From: Gerris lacustris | Taxonomy: Eukaryota > Arthropoda > Insecta > Hemiptera > Gerridae | Direction of reading: 5' to 3' | Length of the DNA: 64,000 nucleotides | Assembly (NCBI GenBank): GCA_951217055.1 | Contig: OX578283.1 | Location: forward strand, 3,102,203 to 3,166,202 | Shown here: positions 50,641 through 61,150 of the stretch, piece by piece | How positions within the stretch are numbered: the stretch's first letter is position 1 | How the letters are laid out: every line of letters starts with the position of its first letter | The notes under the pieces: model-generated | What the model was told of the DNA's origin: nothing | What the model saw: the letters and a program-made list of their open reading frames with translations, nothing else | Database searches by the model: none | Made by a program: the position numbers and the translations under genes

Positions 50641-51079
50641 ACAAGGTTGCAATAAAAATTTAGATAAGAGTATAGATTAAGAATAATAACCAGCTTATTT
50701 TTACTCCCATAATTTTTATTTCCTAATTAATAAATTTATTTTACTTTTACTTTATTTAGTGCTACAATTCAAATGTGTTATTTATTTAATTTGATTCGAT
50801 TGTTCTTATCTTATTATTTATTATTATTAATTTATCCATCAATTCAATTATTTCATTGTTTAATTATATTTATGTTTCACTTGAAGGATTTAAAACATAC
50901 TCTATGGGGCAGCATTTTCCAACCATAAGGTTGTGACCCAAAATAAGATCGCGACAAAATATATTAGGGTCGTGAAAAATATTTTAGAAATTATACAGTC
51001 ATAAATTATCATAAATTTAAATGATAAAATATAGTTATGTGGTCGTTGGTTTAATAGGTGGAACTGTTAAAGAAGATCT
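50641..51079. other. AT-rich intergenic DNA
   Basis: No gene is seen. The right part may be decayed copia sequence continuous with the pol fragment that follows. Confidence 0.35.
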
Positions 51080-52925
51080 GGTTCGGTTGACTGATTAACT
51101 AAGGAAGGCATTCGAGATAGCAGCTGGAGTACAATATATTTCCTTGGTATTGAAATAGAAAGCTCTGATAATGGAGATATTCCAATCTGCCGAACCAGCT
51201 ATTCCAAAAAAGTCCGGGAAAAGTTAATAATGTCGAACTGTAAATAAGTACCAACTCCAATACTCAATGAAGACTTCCAAGAGGAGTTAGGAAAAGATTC
51301 TGATTTACCTTATCGTGGAAGCACTTATATGTATTTGATGTGCTGCACTATAGAGATGATTAGTAATGACGTCACAAGATGGCGTAAGCTTTCGATATGT
51401 ATTCGATTCGGTTTGTTTAGGTTCCTTTACCTTATCACCTGTTATCAATCCCATGTAAAATGAATGGGAGAATTTTCTCAATTTTTTAAATAATTAATTA
51501 TTAAATTATTATTAATTTATAAGACTTTTCAACCTTTGAACGTTATTATACTGTCTATTTTAACAATATAAGATAAGAAAATATTAAAAATTGCCGTTCT
51601 AGTGGTTTAAAAAAGTATTATTGTGAGTGTGTTTTATTGTGGTGGTACCGTCCGGGTCCGTTCTTATTTATTGTTTATTTTTTAAATCGTTTTTCTATTT
51701 TAGTTTGTATATTATGTCTTCCACCTTCTCGAACGTTATGAAAATTTCATCTATACTTCATTTTTTTCGGAGGACAAAGCTATTCTTTGTAAAAGTATGT
51801 CAGAGTACTTAAGTAATATTAAATTAATGTATTAAATTAGTTTTTTAATCAAAATTTTAAACAAGTATACATGCGAGACACTCATATCTTATATTATTAT
51901 ACTCGTTAATATAGATAACAAAAAATACACAAATAATAATAGTAATAACAGTCTGCTCATTGTCTCGTCATCAACGTCTTTTTCCTATGATGGTCAGTGA
52001 TCTATTAATCTATTGTATAGTATATAATTATGTTCCAACATCGGTTAAATATAATGCACATTGTAAGTAACCAGGAACAAACTATTATTAGCAAATAATC
52101 TTTTATTACCTAGCAGATTAAGTATCACTATCTTTCTACAAGTCCTGTACCCTGAGTATACTTCATTGAGTTTCAAAACTTGAGAAACATTTATTTTCGG
52201 ACACACAATATGAACACGAACACACCCTGTGAATTTTTATGGCAACAGGAAATACAAAAAATCAAGTATAAAGATTATTAACTCAAATAGCTTTTTCGAT
52301 GTTATGACCCTTCACACAAATACTCATTTTAAATAACTGAAACGAAAGATTTTAATGTTTTCTTTGTTACACTCGTTAAAAAAGACTTGGTACAACAATG
52401 TTCAAAGGGTGAAAACTCTTATAAATCAATAATAATTTAATAATTAATTATTTAAAAAGTTGAGAAAATTCTCCCATTCATTTTACATGGGTTTGATAAG
52501 AGGTGATAAGAAAAAGGAACATAACAAACACTGAGTTAAATTTTCGAAAGCTGTTGTGACGTCACACTAATCATCTCTATACCTTATGTAGCTTATGCAG
52601 TCCAAGTTGCATAGAGAAACCTCAACCAACATATGCAACAAGATGTGGAAAGAGATAAAAGAATTCTCCGGTATCATTGAGGCACACTGAGTTCCAGAAA
52701 AATAACATACAGGAATTGGTTGTAATGGTGGAATACCAGAGAGCTTCAGTGATGCAGATTACAGAGGAGATCATACAACAGGAATGTCTGCAACAGGCGT
52801 CTTATGTCATTACGCTGGGGAAGCAATCTCTTGGCTAAGTCAGAATAGTGTCTTAATTTCAATTAATGAGGCAGAAGTAGTTGTAGCTAAAGAAGTTATT
52901 TTCTTGAAAATACTACTTTTAGAAT
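51080..52925 (+). pseudogene. Ty1/copia pol fragment split by a 1.2-kb insertion
   Basis: Left part (51080-51348): FLGIEIESSDNGDIPICRTS, then an in-frame TAA, then VPTP and YRGSTYMYLMCCT, the end of a copia-type reverse transcriptase. Right part (52582-52925): AYAVQVA, several stops, then the RNase H signature SDADYRGDHTTGMSATGVLC and EAISWLSQNSVLISINEAEV. The two parts are consecutive in copia pol, and the 51351-52579 element sits between them. It is a dead remnant with no LTR, gag or integrase in the window. Its right end abuts the zinc-finger exon at about 52923. Confidence 0.82.
51351..52579. mobile_element. TA-flanked element with ~200-bp TIRs
   Basis: TAGAGATGATTAGT starts at 51351; its complement ends at 52579. 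Both sides are bordered by TA (51349-51350, 52580-52581). Imperfect inverted repeats extend about 200 bp (for example CATTTTACATGGG inverted near both ends). It carries the short MSSTFSNVMKISSILHFF-type frame (about 51714) also found at 24634-25621. TA targets suggest a Tc1/mariner-like origin, but no transposase is present. Confidence 0.85.
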
Positions 52926-52952
52926 CTCTTCTGCTTCTGGCTGGTTGTATGC

Positions 52953-54637
52953 TCACAGTGAGGGCTTGAATTGAAATGCTCTAGTTTTATTATGTACTGA
53001 GTCAATATGTCTTCTCAGATTACCCTTCTGGCTGGTTGTATGCTCACAGTGAGGGCATTGAAATGCTCTAGTTTTATTATGTACTGAGTCAATATGTCTT
53101 TTCAGACTTCTCTTCCAGCTGGTTGTATGCTCACAGTGAGGGCAATGAAATGCTCTAGTTTTATTATGTACTGAGTCAATATGCATTTTCAGGCGACTCT
53201 TCCAGCTGGTTGTATGCTCACAGTGAGCACATTGAAATGCTCTAGGTTTATTATGTACTGAGTCAATATGTCTTTTCAGACTTCTCTTCCAGCTGGTTGT
53301 ATGCTCACAGTGAGGGCATTGAAATGCTCTAGTTTTATTATGTACTGAGTCAATATGCATTTTCAGGGAACTCTTCCAGCTGGTTGTATGCTCACAGTGA
53401 GGACATTGATATGCTCTAGTTTTATTATGTACTGATTCAATATGCATTTTCAGGGAACTCTTCCAGCTAGTTGTATGCTCACAGTGAGGGCATTGAAATG
53501 CTCTAGTTTTATTATGTAATGAGTCAACATGTTTTTTCAGATTACTTTTCTGGCTGGTTGTATGCTCACAGTGAGGGCATTGAAATGCTCTAGTTTTATT
53601 ATGTACTGAGTCAATATGTGATTTCAGGGAACTCTTCCAGCTGGTTGTATGCTCACAGTGAGGGCATTGAAATGCTCTAGTTTTATTATGTACTGAGTCA
53701 ATATGCATTTTCAGGGAACTCTTCCAGTTGGTTGTATGCTCACAGCGAGGACATTGATATGCTCTAGTTTTATTATGTACTGAGTCAATATGCATTTTCA
53801 GGCAACTCTTCCAGCTGGTTGTATGCTCACAGTGAGCACATTGAAATGCTCTAGGTTTATTATGTACTGAGTCAATATGTCTTTTCAGATTTCTCTTCCA
53901 GCTGGTTGTATGCTCACAGTGAGGGCATTGAAATGCTCTAGTTTTATTATGTACTGAGTCAACATGTTTTTTCAGATTACTTTTCTGGCTGGTTGTATGC
54001 TCACAGTGAGGGCATTGAAATGGTCTAGTTTTATTATGTACTGAGTCAACATGTTTTTTCAGATTACTTTTCTGGCTGGTTGTATGCTCACAGTGAGGGC
54101 ATTGAAATGCTCTAGTTTTATTATGTACTGAGTCAATATGTATTTTCAGATAACTCTTCTGGCTGGTTGTATGCTCACAGTGAGGGCATTGAAATGCTCT
54201 AGTTTTATTATGTACTGAGTCAATATGCATTTTCAGGGAACTCTTCCAGTTGGTTGTATGCTCACAGAGAGGACATTGATATGCTCTAGTTTTATTATGT
54301 ACTGAGTCAATATGCATTTTCAGGCAACTCTTCCAGCTGGTTGTATGCTCACAGTGAGCACATTGAAATGCTCTAGTTTTATTATGTACTGAGTCAATAT
54401 GTATTTTCAGATGACTCTTCCGGCTGGTTGTATGCTCACAGTGAGGGCATTGAAATGCTCTAGTTTTATTATGTACTGATTCAATATGTATTTTCAGGGT
54501 ACTCTTCCGGCTAGTATTGTATTGACAGTGTGGACACTGTGTGGCATTGAATTTCTTGTGTACAGAGTGGACACGGATCTGCAGATCAGACGGTACTTCT
54601 TTCTGTCCACTTCTGGTTGCCTGATTATTAGCCAGAC
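52953..54637 (-). CDS. C2H2 zinc-finger protein, large 3' exon (18 fingers)
   Basis: Probable nuclear DNA-binding protein. The minus-strand exon encodes 560 residues. It begins at a splice acceptor (GTATTGTTTTAG, then GTCTGG), so the first Met in the long frame (54317) is not the true start. The frame is open for 106 more codons upstream, including three fingers. After about 33 non-finger residues come 18 fingers of form C-X2-C-X12-H-X4-H, spaced 28 residues, with linker NKTRAFQ in place of the classical TGEKP. Fingers are near-identical (CPHCEHTTSWKSSLK) and differ at positions expected to contact DNA (SQKSNLK, SWKRSLK). The frame ends in AFQFKPSL: a small insertion in what would be finger 19 shifts the frame, and copia-derived DNA begins about 30 bases on. 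Enters in phase 1, matching the upstream exons. Confidence 0.85.
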
Positions 54638-55123
54638 CTAAAACAATACAAGCTCAATTAAATGTATGGATAAAATGCAAATATACTGTAGTGTCTCATT
54701 ACACCACATATTATAGGTATACGTAACAATGCGTATTTTATTTTAAAACTTTAAGATGTTGATTTCTGGTTATATAGAAGTAAGGTTTCCTTACAATGTA
54801 AAATGTATTAAGTCGTATGAGGATGTTTTAGATGTGCATGTTTTTTATTGCAGCACTCTGTTAAAACCTATGTTGCATCGATGACATGGTTCTAGTCTAA
54901 TTCAATTATAAAGTATTTTGAATCGTAATTAAATTTATTTCTTCAATGGTAGATTTTATCAGAACATAATGAAATTAATTAGAGTTATGCTGTTCTGATG
55001 CATAAAAAAATGTAAGTTATTTAGAATATTGTAACTTGAGAATTTTATTTTATTTTTTATGATTGTAGTGCTAACAGGCAATTTCAGCCTAAAAGGAAGC
55101 ACAGTCAAAATTTAAGGCAAAAG

Positions 55124-55441
55124 TTAACTAAATATAGAATTAATTTTCTTAAAATTTAGGCTTTTCTTAAAAACATTTAAAGATTCAAAGAATGGATCAG
55201 TATCTCCTAAAAATGTATTATAAAGGTCCATGGCTTGATCCATTGTACTGCTCTGACCATAGCTGGTACGATGGAAGTTAGTATGAAACAAGTCCTTATT
55301 CCTAGTCGAATATGTAGGTATCCTAAATCGACATTTCTCCAGTAGAGCAGGAACATCGTATATATTGTTGATAATTTTAAACAAAAATATTGCTGCCGCT
55401 TCCATCCTTCTATTGAAGAGAATGTCATGTTGGCATTCCTG
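55124..55441 (-). pseudogene. LINE fragment, extreme C-terminus of reverse transcriptase ORF
   Basis: The minus-strand frame reads ECQHDILFNRRMEAAAIFLF.. then VPALLEKCRFRIPTYSTRNK and FHRTSYGQSS..MDQAMDLYN. This is the typical C-terminal tail of insect non-LTR retrotransposon ORF2 (fingers/thumb already lost). Homology starts abruptly near 55441, as expected of a 5'-truncated insertion. It is a different family from the LINE at 57463-59121. Confidence 0.7.
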
Positions 55442-56610
55442 AGATAAGATTTTTCTATATATGGGGGTGAATTCCGAGAACCCTCACTTGACTCTAGAAG
55501 GACTTCCCAGCAGCAGGTACGAGTTCAAACTCGTCCAGGGACGTAACAATTTAATTTTAATTTTTTACACGAAATTTCATTTTTAATTCATTTTAATCAT
55601 CAATATAAGATGAGAAACGTAGTTTGTGTAGTTTCTGATGTGGCATTTGAAAATTTAAATTTAACTTCACCTTTTATATAAATCTGATGATTTAACTTCA
55701 CCTTTTCTCACGAGGAGAATATGCATTTGCCGATTTAATCGGCCATTAGCGAGTTATGGTGTCATTCCCCATTTTCTAGAATCACCATAGACAGATCAAA
55801 TTATTAAGGAAGGGTACATTTATGTGTAATATTCATGTTAATTTATTATATACAAATTGTAGTAAAAAAGAAAGAAATATGCCTAATGCTCGACAAATAA
55901 ATGTTGTAATGAATTTTTGTTATTAGTAAATAAGTATTTTATTAGTAACCTACTGCTAGTTAGTTAATTTTAATTCCGTGTCTCTTTTATTAATTTAATT
56001 TATGATTTTATTAATTTTTGAGCTATCCTATTTACGTTTTAATATAATAGTAAAAATTAATATTAAGGGTCAGTTTCCCGACACCGTAATCATTGGCGCA
56101 GCGTCCAAGGACTTGTGTCGTACACCACAATACGGTGGAATGAAATATAAAAGCAGCCAATAAAGAGAAAAAAAAGAGCAATTAATAGAAATAGAAGGAA
56201 CTAACAATGAATATCATTACATTAAGGAAAGTAAGAGCCAAAGAGAGAAATTTAAAACAAAGTGCATCTTGGGTTTTGGATTTAACTTTCCCGCTTCCTC
56301 AGTGGTGGTGCTTTTCGTTTGACACCTATAACCTCCCTATTCCCTTTCCTTCGCTTCCTCTCTCTCACCTTGCCCGCACTTTTATTATCCTGTTTTATGA
56401 CCTCTATTTTAGAAAATCAGTTGTTTTATGACAATTTAGCCAAAAGTATGACGTTTATTTCACTGTGAAAATTTAGTCTTTATATGAAGCGTTTCGTTAT
56501 TTTGGAGTTTAAACAGTTCAAAAGAAAGATTCCAATACTTCATAAATACAGAATTATATTTACAATAAATAATAATAATTAGCAGAATGCTTCAACATTG
56601 TAAATACACT

Positions 56611-57287
56611 TCCAATTAGAGTGGCACATAGCTTCCTCGCGTATACTTTAATGATTTTAGGCTTTTAAAATCCATTATTGTCTCATTTATTTAATTTCCC
56701 ATCAATAAAGCCTGGTCTCGAGGTCCATAGGCTCACTATGCTATTGAAGAGGTAGGTCAAAGAGAGAGCTGGGGGACCAAGCCACCTCCTATTCCCCTTG
56801 TCTATCCTCCTCCTCAAGTTCTCTCCATAATAAAAACTATTAATAGTTTTAGCGATCTTTAACTCTTCATAGCGGTGTCGCTGTTGGTTTTATTAAAAAA
56901 TTGTATTTGTAAAAAATGTTAGTCTCATTAAATAGATGAAGTAGGATTTTCTTCCCGACCTAAAATCCCAATTTTAAATTTGAAGTTCACATTAACACGA
57001 GCATTGCAGGCGAACGCTTTGGCGGATAACGTTGTCCAACGAACCAACGAACTTGTCCTGGGTATTGGTAAAATTAATGTGTACCAAATTTCATCAAAAT
57101 CAGTCTACTTTTACTTAAGTTATCGTCACACGACAGAGACCGACAGACAGACAGACACGAGATCAAAAATGTTCCCTGAAGTCTGAAACGGATTGCTGTC
57201 TTGGAATTTTTAAAATCGGAGACATCAAATGTTTTCGTCTTCAAAAGTGAACACAATGCTTCCGTCACCTTCGGTAAACTCGGAAGC
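56611..57287 (+). mobile_element. CTCGGAAGC-hairpin family, longest copy
   Basis: It begins TCCAATTAGAGTGGCACATA and ends CTTCCGTCACCTTCGGTAAA followed by CTCGGAAGC. Includes AACGAACTTGTCCTGGGTAT (about 57047), found inverted at about 40625-40650, and a GACCGACAGACAGACAGACA tract. No coding capacity. Confidence 0.68.
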
Positions 57288-57462
57288 AAAAATAATCATG
57301 TGTTGTTCTATATGCTCCAGAGTTAAATTGGAAACGTTAAATTGGAAGTTAAATTTACTCTCGTTGGGGCTTTAAGAAAAACTTTCTTCACTGAAGAAAT
57401 CAGTTTGTTGACAGCCGGGTATTCATCCCACACAGCTTCCGCAGCCCGATGAAGCCCGTGGC

Positions 57463-59121
57463 TGAATAAGAATAAGAATAAGAATAAGAATTTTTAGTCC
57501 ATTAGGTTTTCTCACGCAAACATTAGGATACGTCAAATATTTTTAACTAAATTTTTGAGTCCAAAAATTCCGTTACACTATAAAACACATTGTTATGTAA
57601 AAGCTCTTTAACTTTCTGTTTAAACTGTAAAAATGGCAACTCAGATGTCTCTTTGTTCAGCTTATTAAACATTTTTACGCCTAGTGATTTGTGGCCGACT
57701 TGTAGTTTTGCTAGTCTGCTCTGTGGTACAGCCAACTTATCTTTCCCTCTTGTATTGTACGTGTGAAAGTCTCCATTACTTTGAAAATCTCCAATGTTTA
57801 GCTTCATGTAGAGTAAAGTATTATAAATATACAAATTTATGACCGCCATTACTCTTTCTGCTTTAAATATTTCTTTACACGAGTCTCTCCTTTTTGCTCC
57901 AACTATTATCCTAAGTGCTTTTTTCTGCAGTATTAGAAGATCTTGAAGATCAGTATGACCATAGAGTACAATCCCATAGCTCAAAATGCTTTGGATCATA
58001 GCGTTGTAAACTGTCATAAGAGTCTTCTTAGGCAACTCAGATTTCAACTTTCTTAATACAAACAGATATTTTGATATTTTACTTGTTATTTTATCCTTAT
58101 GAGGCTGCCATGTCATCTTGCTATCTAAAACCATCCCCAGTACATTTACTGGTTTATCTTCACTATCATTCTTTCTCAAACTGAAGGTGAGTGTCTGTGT
58201 TTTTTCTTTATTTAACTTAAAGTTGTTTACTTGAAACCATTTATTTATGTGCTGTAATCTTTCTTCTGCCTTTTGTTTCAGCTCTTTTAATTCCTGGTGG
58301 CTATGTACAAGATTGGTATCGTCAACAAAAGCAACAATATCTTCTTCAAAATCTATAGGAGCTGTATGCTTCATGTATGGTTCTAAGTCATTAACGTCCA
58401 TTAGGAAGGCATATCCGCCTATCACGGAGCCTTGGGGTGTTCCGTCCTCAGTTTTCTTTTTCTTTGACTTGCTATTATTAAACTCAACATATTGCTCTGT
58501 TCCTGTAAGATAGCATTTAAAGAAATGTAGAGAATTTCCTTTTATTCCCAAGTATTCTAGCTTTATTAAGCATAGTTCTCTAGATAGGTTGTCAAACGCT
58601 TTACTTAAGTCACAGGCTGTTATATGTACATATTTCTTTTTTTCAAATCCTTCTAGAGCTTTATCAACAATTTTCATTACTGCTAATACTGTAGACTTGT
58701 TTTCACGATAACCATACTGACATTGTGCCAAGTATCCATTGGATTCTAGGTGATTTAACAATTGCTTTTTGACTATCTGTTCTAGAACTTTGCCTAGTGT
58801 AGGTACTATTGATACAGGTCTGTAGCTATTAGGATTGCTTTTGTCCCCTTTTTTAAAAATTGGCACTACTTTTGATAGTTTCAATACATCAGGAAATAAT
58901 CCTTCAGCTATGCATTTATTCATTAAATCTGTCAAAGGAGTTAAGATAACATCAATTATTTCTTTAAGAAATTTATTTGATATGCCGTACGCATCTTTAC
59001 TAGTAGAGTTGCTGAGTTGTTGAACTGTTTTCCTAACTTCCTCTTTTGAGACGGATTTTAAAATTAGTTCAGGACGGCCTTTTACATTCTTACTACTGAA
59101 GCATGTTAAATGCACAACCAT
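57463..59121 (-). mobile_element. 5'-truncated LINE with open reverse transcriptase (524 aa)
   Basis: The minus frame 59121-57547 encodes an RNA-dependent DNA polymerase of a non-LTR retrotransposon, CR1/Jockey-like. Visible motifs in order: VVPIFKKGDKSNPNSYRPVS; QYGYRENKST; DLSKAFDNLSRE (motif A Asp); GTPQGSVIGG (motif B); VAFVDDTNLV (motif C, with FVDD where FADD is usual); LNKEKTQ and GMVLDSKMTWQPH (thumb). A normal ORF2 starts with an endonuclease, which is missing, so the copy is 5'-truncated and the ATG at 59121 is probably not native. The 3' end is a short untranslated region followed by a TTATTC hexamer tail (57463-57491), a CR1-like way of ending. No internal stop, so the insertion is fairly young. 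It is in the same orientation as the host gene. Confidence 0.85.
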
Positions 59122-59763
59122 GGGGTAGAGAAATCAAGAAACTAGTTACACTAGTAAAATTAATCAATTTATCAAGAATCACGAGTAAGAAATCAAATGA
59201 GCAATGAATCATTCTACTCCCTTACCATGAATATACAATACAAAATCTAAAGTTCTGGCACAGCCTATCAGGAGACTGCCCAAACCAAAGGGTTCACTGT
59301 TGGCTGATTGGAGAATTTATCTCGAACTTCCTGGATGCAAATTGGAGGAGTTGTTCCAAGAAGGAGCCGATCAGGAGCTCTAGTTTGGAATTAGGGATGA
59401 CCGTTGGTGCCTCTCGGCCTCTTTAGTTGTAGGTATGCATAAGCGCATTAGTTAAGTCTGAAAGTAGTCAGGGAATTAAGAGACTAGGCTCTTTACTAAG
59501 CTGGTGTAAGGGTTTTTTGTTCGAACTGCACTTTTACCTGGAGCCGGACCACGAATGTTCAATTTAAAAATTTGCTTTAACAAAAAATAACCTTTTTTGC
59601 TAAACATTTGGCAAAAAAAGGCCATTCTATGACGTTTATTCCAAGAAACCCTTATTTTATGCGTAAAAAGGCTATTTTATGACAAAATCATAAGACTATG
59701 ACGTTTATGACTTTTTCCCGTCTCTGATAATTACAATGTTGTACATTAATTCCCGAAAGTAAG

Positions 59764-59917
59764 TTTAAATCAAATTATAATTATTATTAACTACGGGAAA
59801 CACAGAGAAAAATACACTCCAGCGCCGGGATTTGAACCACGGGCCTCTATATTTCCAGTATAGCGCTCTACCACTAAGCTACGCTTTGTGTTAATAATAA
59901 TTATAATTTGATTTAAA
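59764..59917 (-). mobile_element. tRNA-like sequence between 28-bp perfect inverted repeats
   Basis: TTTAAATCAAATTATAATTA and the following 8 bases (59764-59791) are perfectly inverted at 59890-59917. The 98-bp core, read on the minus strand, resembles a tRNA: D arm/A box TAGCTTAGTGGTAGAGCGC, anticodon arm CTATA-CTGGAAA-TATAG (anticodon position GGA), B box GGTTCAAATCCC. The T stem and acceptor stem are poorly paired and there is no Ser-type long variable arm, so a functional tRNA is doubtful. The inverted flanks would extrude the tRNA-like core as a cruciform. Confidence 0.7.
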
Positions 59918-60108
59918 TTAAAATTTAATCTTTCTGTAGTATGAATACTACCAAAATCGTAAACCATGAAAGTAAGTTTCTAATCAAATTAGTTACAGTA
60001 CGGGACACAAATTGTTCCTTTAATTTCCTATCATTTAGCAATTGAACAGAAAACAAAATACAAAATATACAAATCAACAACAAATGGGTTGCAAGGTGCG
60101 TAGCCTTA

Positions 60109-60447
60109 GGGTAGTAACACACTTCGCCACCCGGGTAGCGCCACCTGGGTGGCGCCCACCTGGTTGATGCCACTTGCTCCCGCCACCTGACTTGCGCCAA
60201 CTTATATGAGGGATGCAGTCAGCCCCTGATTTGATTTCCCCTATATTTGATTGAAGGAGTGGGGGCTGAGTGGCGTGACTTGGGTGGCGACGTCTGACAG
60301 GCTCAATTGAAAACAATGGGTTGACTGGGTGGCGGCTAGACCGTGGGACGGTCAACCATGTAGTGCCACCCGGCAGGTGGCGCTACCTTGTGTGACAGGT
60401 TCCATCTATTCTCATTGACGACCTGGTAGCGAAGTGTGTCACCCCCC
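60109..60447. mobile_element. Harbinger-like MITE next to a splice donor
   Basis: Imperfect terminal inverted repeats (GGGTAGTAACACACTTCGCC left; GGGGGGTGACACACTTCGCT on the other strand at right) flanked by TTA (60106-60108, 60448-60450). TWA target duplications are typical of PIF/Harbinger. The GC-rich interior is rich in GCCACC..GGTGGC palindromes. It ends 25 bases before the donor of the 60473-60586 exon. Frames here are artefacts. Confidence 0.75.
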
Positions 60448-60472
60448 TTAGAGATCAATGTTAGAAGGTTAC

Positions 60473-60586
60473 CTGGTGGACTCTCCTCCTCATGCTCCTC
60501 AACATGTTGAGAATCCCGGGCAGGTGAAGTTACTTCTCTTTTAATCAACATCTTCTGACTCGGCTCACATTCAAACTCTATACCTG
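60473..60586 (-). CDS. Zinc-finger gene, small exon (38 codons)
   Basis: Acceptor TTGTGTTGTTACAG, donor GTAACC. Phase 1 at both ends, 114 bases. Encodes GIEFECEPSQKMLIKREVTS then PARDSQHVEEHEEESPP, acidic and Lys/Glu-rich with a CEPSQKMLIKREVTSPARD core that is paralogous in layout to the two upstream exons (CE..K..VK/R.E..SP.RD). It would splice directly to the finger exon at 54637 and restore the frame. Likely a linker or regulatory segment; no known domain. The Ile-Lys-Arg-Glu stretch resembles a SUMO-type psiKxE site, an inference. Confidence 0.7.
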
Positions 60587-60668
60587 CTGTAACAACACAA
60601 AACACAATTATTCTATGTATCATAACAAGACACTAAAATAAATATTGAAATATACCAAACAGAGTTAC

Positions 60669-60770
60669 CTGGATCCTGGACTACTTCAGGTACATCCCTA
60701 CCAGGAGAAGCAGCTTCAGTCTTTACACACCACACCTTACTATCTGCTTCACATGGTTCTTTGGGTAAAC
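60669..60770 (-). CDS. Zinc-finger gene, small exon copy 2 (34 codons)
   Basis: Acceptor GATTATGTTGTAG, donor GTAACTCTG, phase 1-1, 102 bases. Encodes LPKEPCEADSKVWCVKTEAA then SPGRDVPEVVQDP. It is a paralogue of the exon at 61049-61150 (same length, same phase, about two thirds identical residues). The VKTE core fits a possible sumoylation-like psiKxE motif. Confidence 0.72.
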
Positions 60771-60910
60771 CTACAACATAATCAGAAAAGAGCATGTATA
60801 TTTATAAACACTAGGAATTATTTTTTTAATCAGTAGGCTAAAAAAGAAAATATCTAATGAGCATTAGGTTAGACGAAGCATCAGCCTCAGAGTAGAGATC
60901 AGAATGTCAC

Positions 60911-60933
60911 CTGATGTATTTATTGTATACCTG
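60911..60933 (-). pseudogene. Decayed remnant of the 60473-60586 exon
   Basis: The acceptor region TTTTGTGTTGTTACAG then CAGGTATA matches that of the 60586 exon. It is followed after 23 bases by a GTGACA donor-like site. In the expected phase a TAA appears after GIQ. It is probably the exon partner of copy 1 from a tandem duplication, now dead. Confidence 0.5.
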
Positions 60934-61048
60934 CTGTAACAACACAAAACTCAATTGAGCTATTTGTAGTTATAACAAGACGGTTAATAAAAGCACTGAA
61001 TTCTTATTACAAAAAGAAGAAAGACAGATAAGACTGATTTAGAGTTAC

Positions 61049-61150
61049 CTGAATTCTGGTCTACATCCGTTGTATCCCTGACCGGTGAAGCAGGTTCAGT
61101 TTTGACGAACCATGCCTTACTATCAACTTCACATGGTTCTTCAGGTAAAT
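61049..61150 (-). CDS. Zinc-finger gene, small exon copy 1 (34 codons)
   Basis: Acceptor ATTATGTCGTAG, donor GTAACTCT, phase 1-1, 102 bases. Encodes LPEEPCEVDSKAWFVKTEPA then SPVRDTTDVDQNS. Paralogous to 60669-60770. All junctions of the model are phase 1, so exons can be added, skipped or duplicated without breaking the frame. No ATG exon was found upstream within the window, so the gene is 5'-partial here. Confidence 0.7.

Larger units (their letters stand above)
54638..60472 (-). other. Intron of the zinc-finger gene, full of mobile elements
   Basis: Inferred 5.8-kb intron: donor GTAACC at 60472 and acceptor TAG at 54640-54638. It carries a LINE fragment (55124-55441), a CTCGGAAGC-family copy (56611-57287), a large LINE (57463-59121), a tRNA-like hairpin element (59764-59917) and a Harbinger-like MITE (60109-60447). 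The remaining DNA (54641-55123, 55442-56610, 59122-59763) shows no gene. 55655-55715 has two copies of TTTAACTTCACCTTTT. Confidence 0.6.

Noticed and set aside
55480..55560. tRNA-like B box (GAGTTCAAACTCG) on the plus strand
   Set aside because: The stretch is self-complementary and no A box sits at the right distance.
59815..59885. Functional tRNA-Ser (anticodon GGA)
   Set aside because: A and B boxes are good, but acceptor and T stems mispair and the long variable arm of tRNA-Ser is missing; kept as a tRNA-like element.
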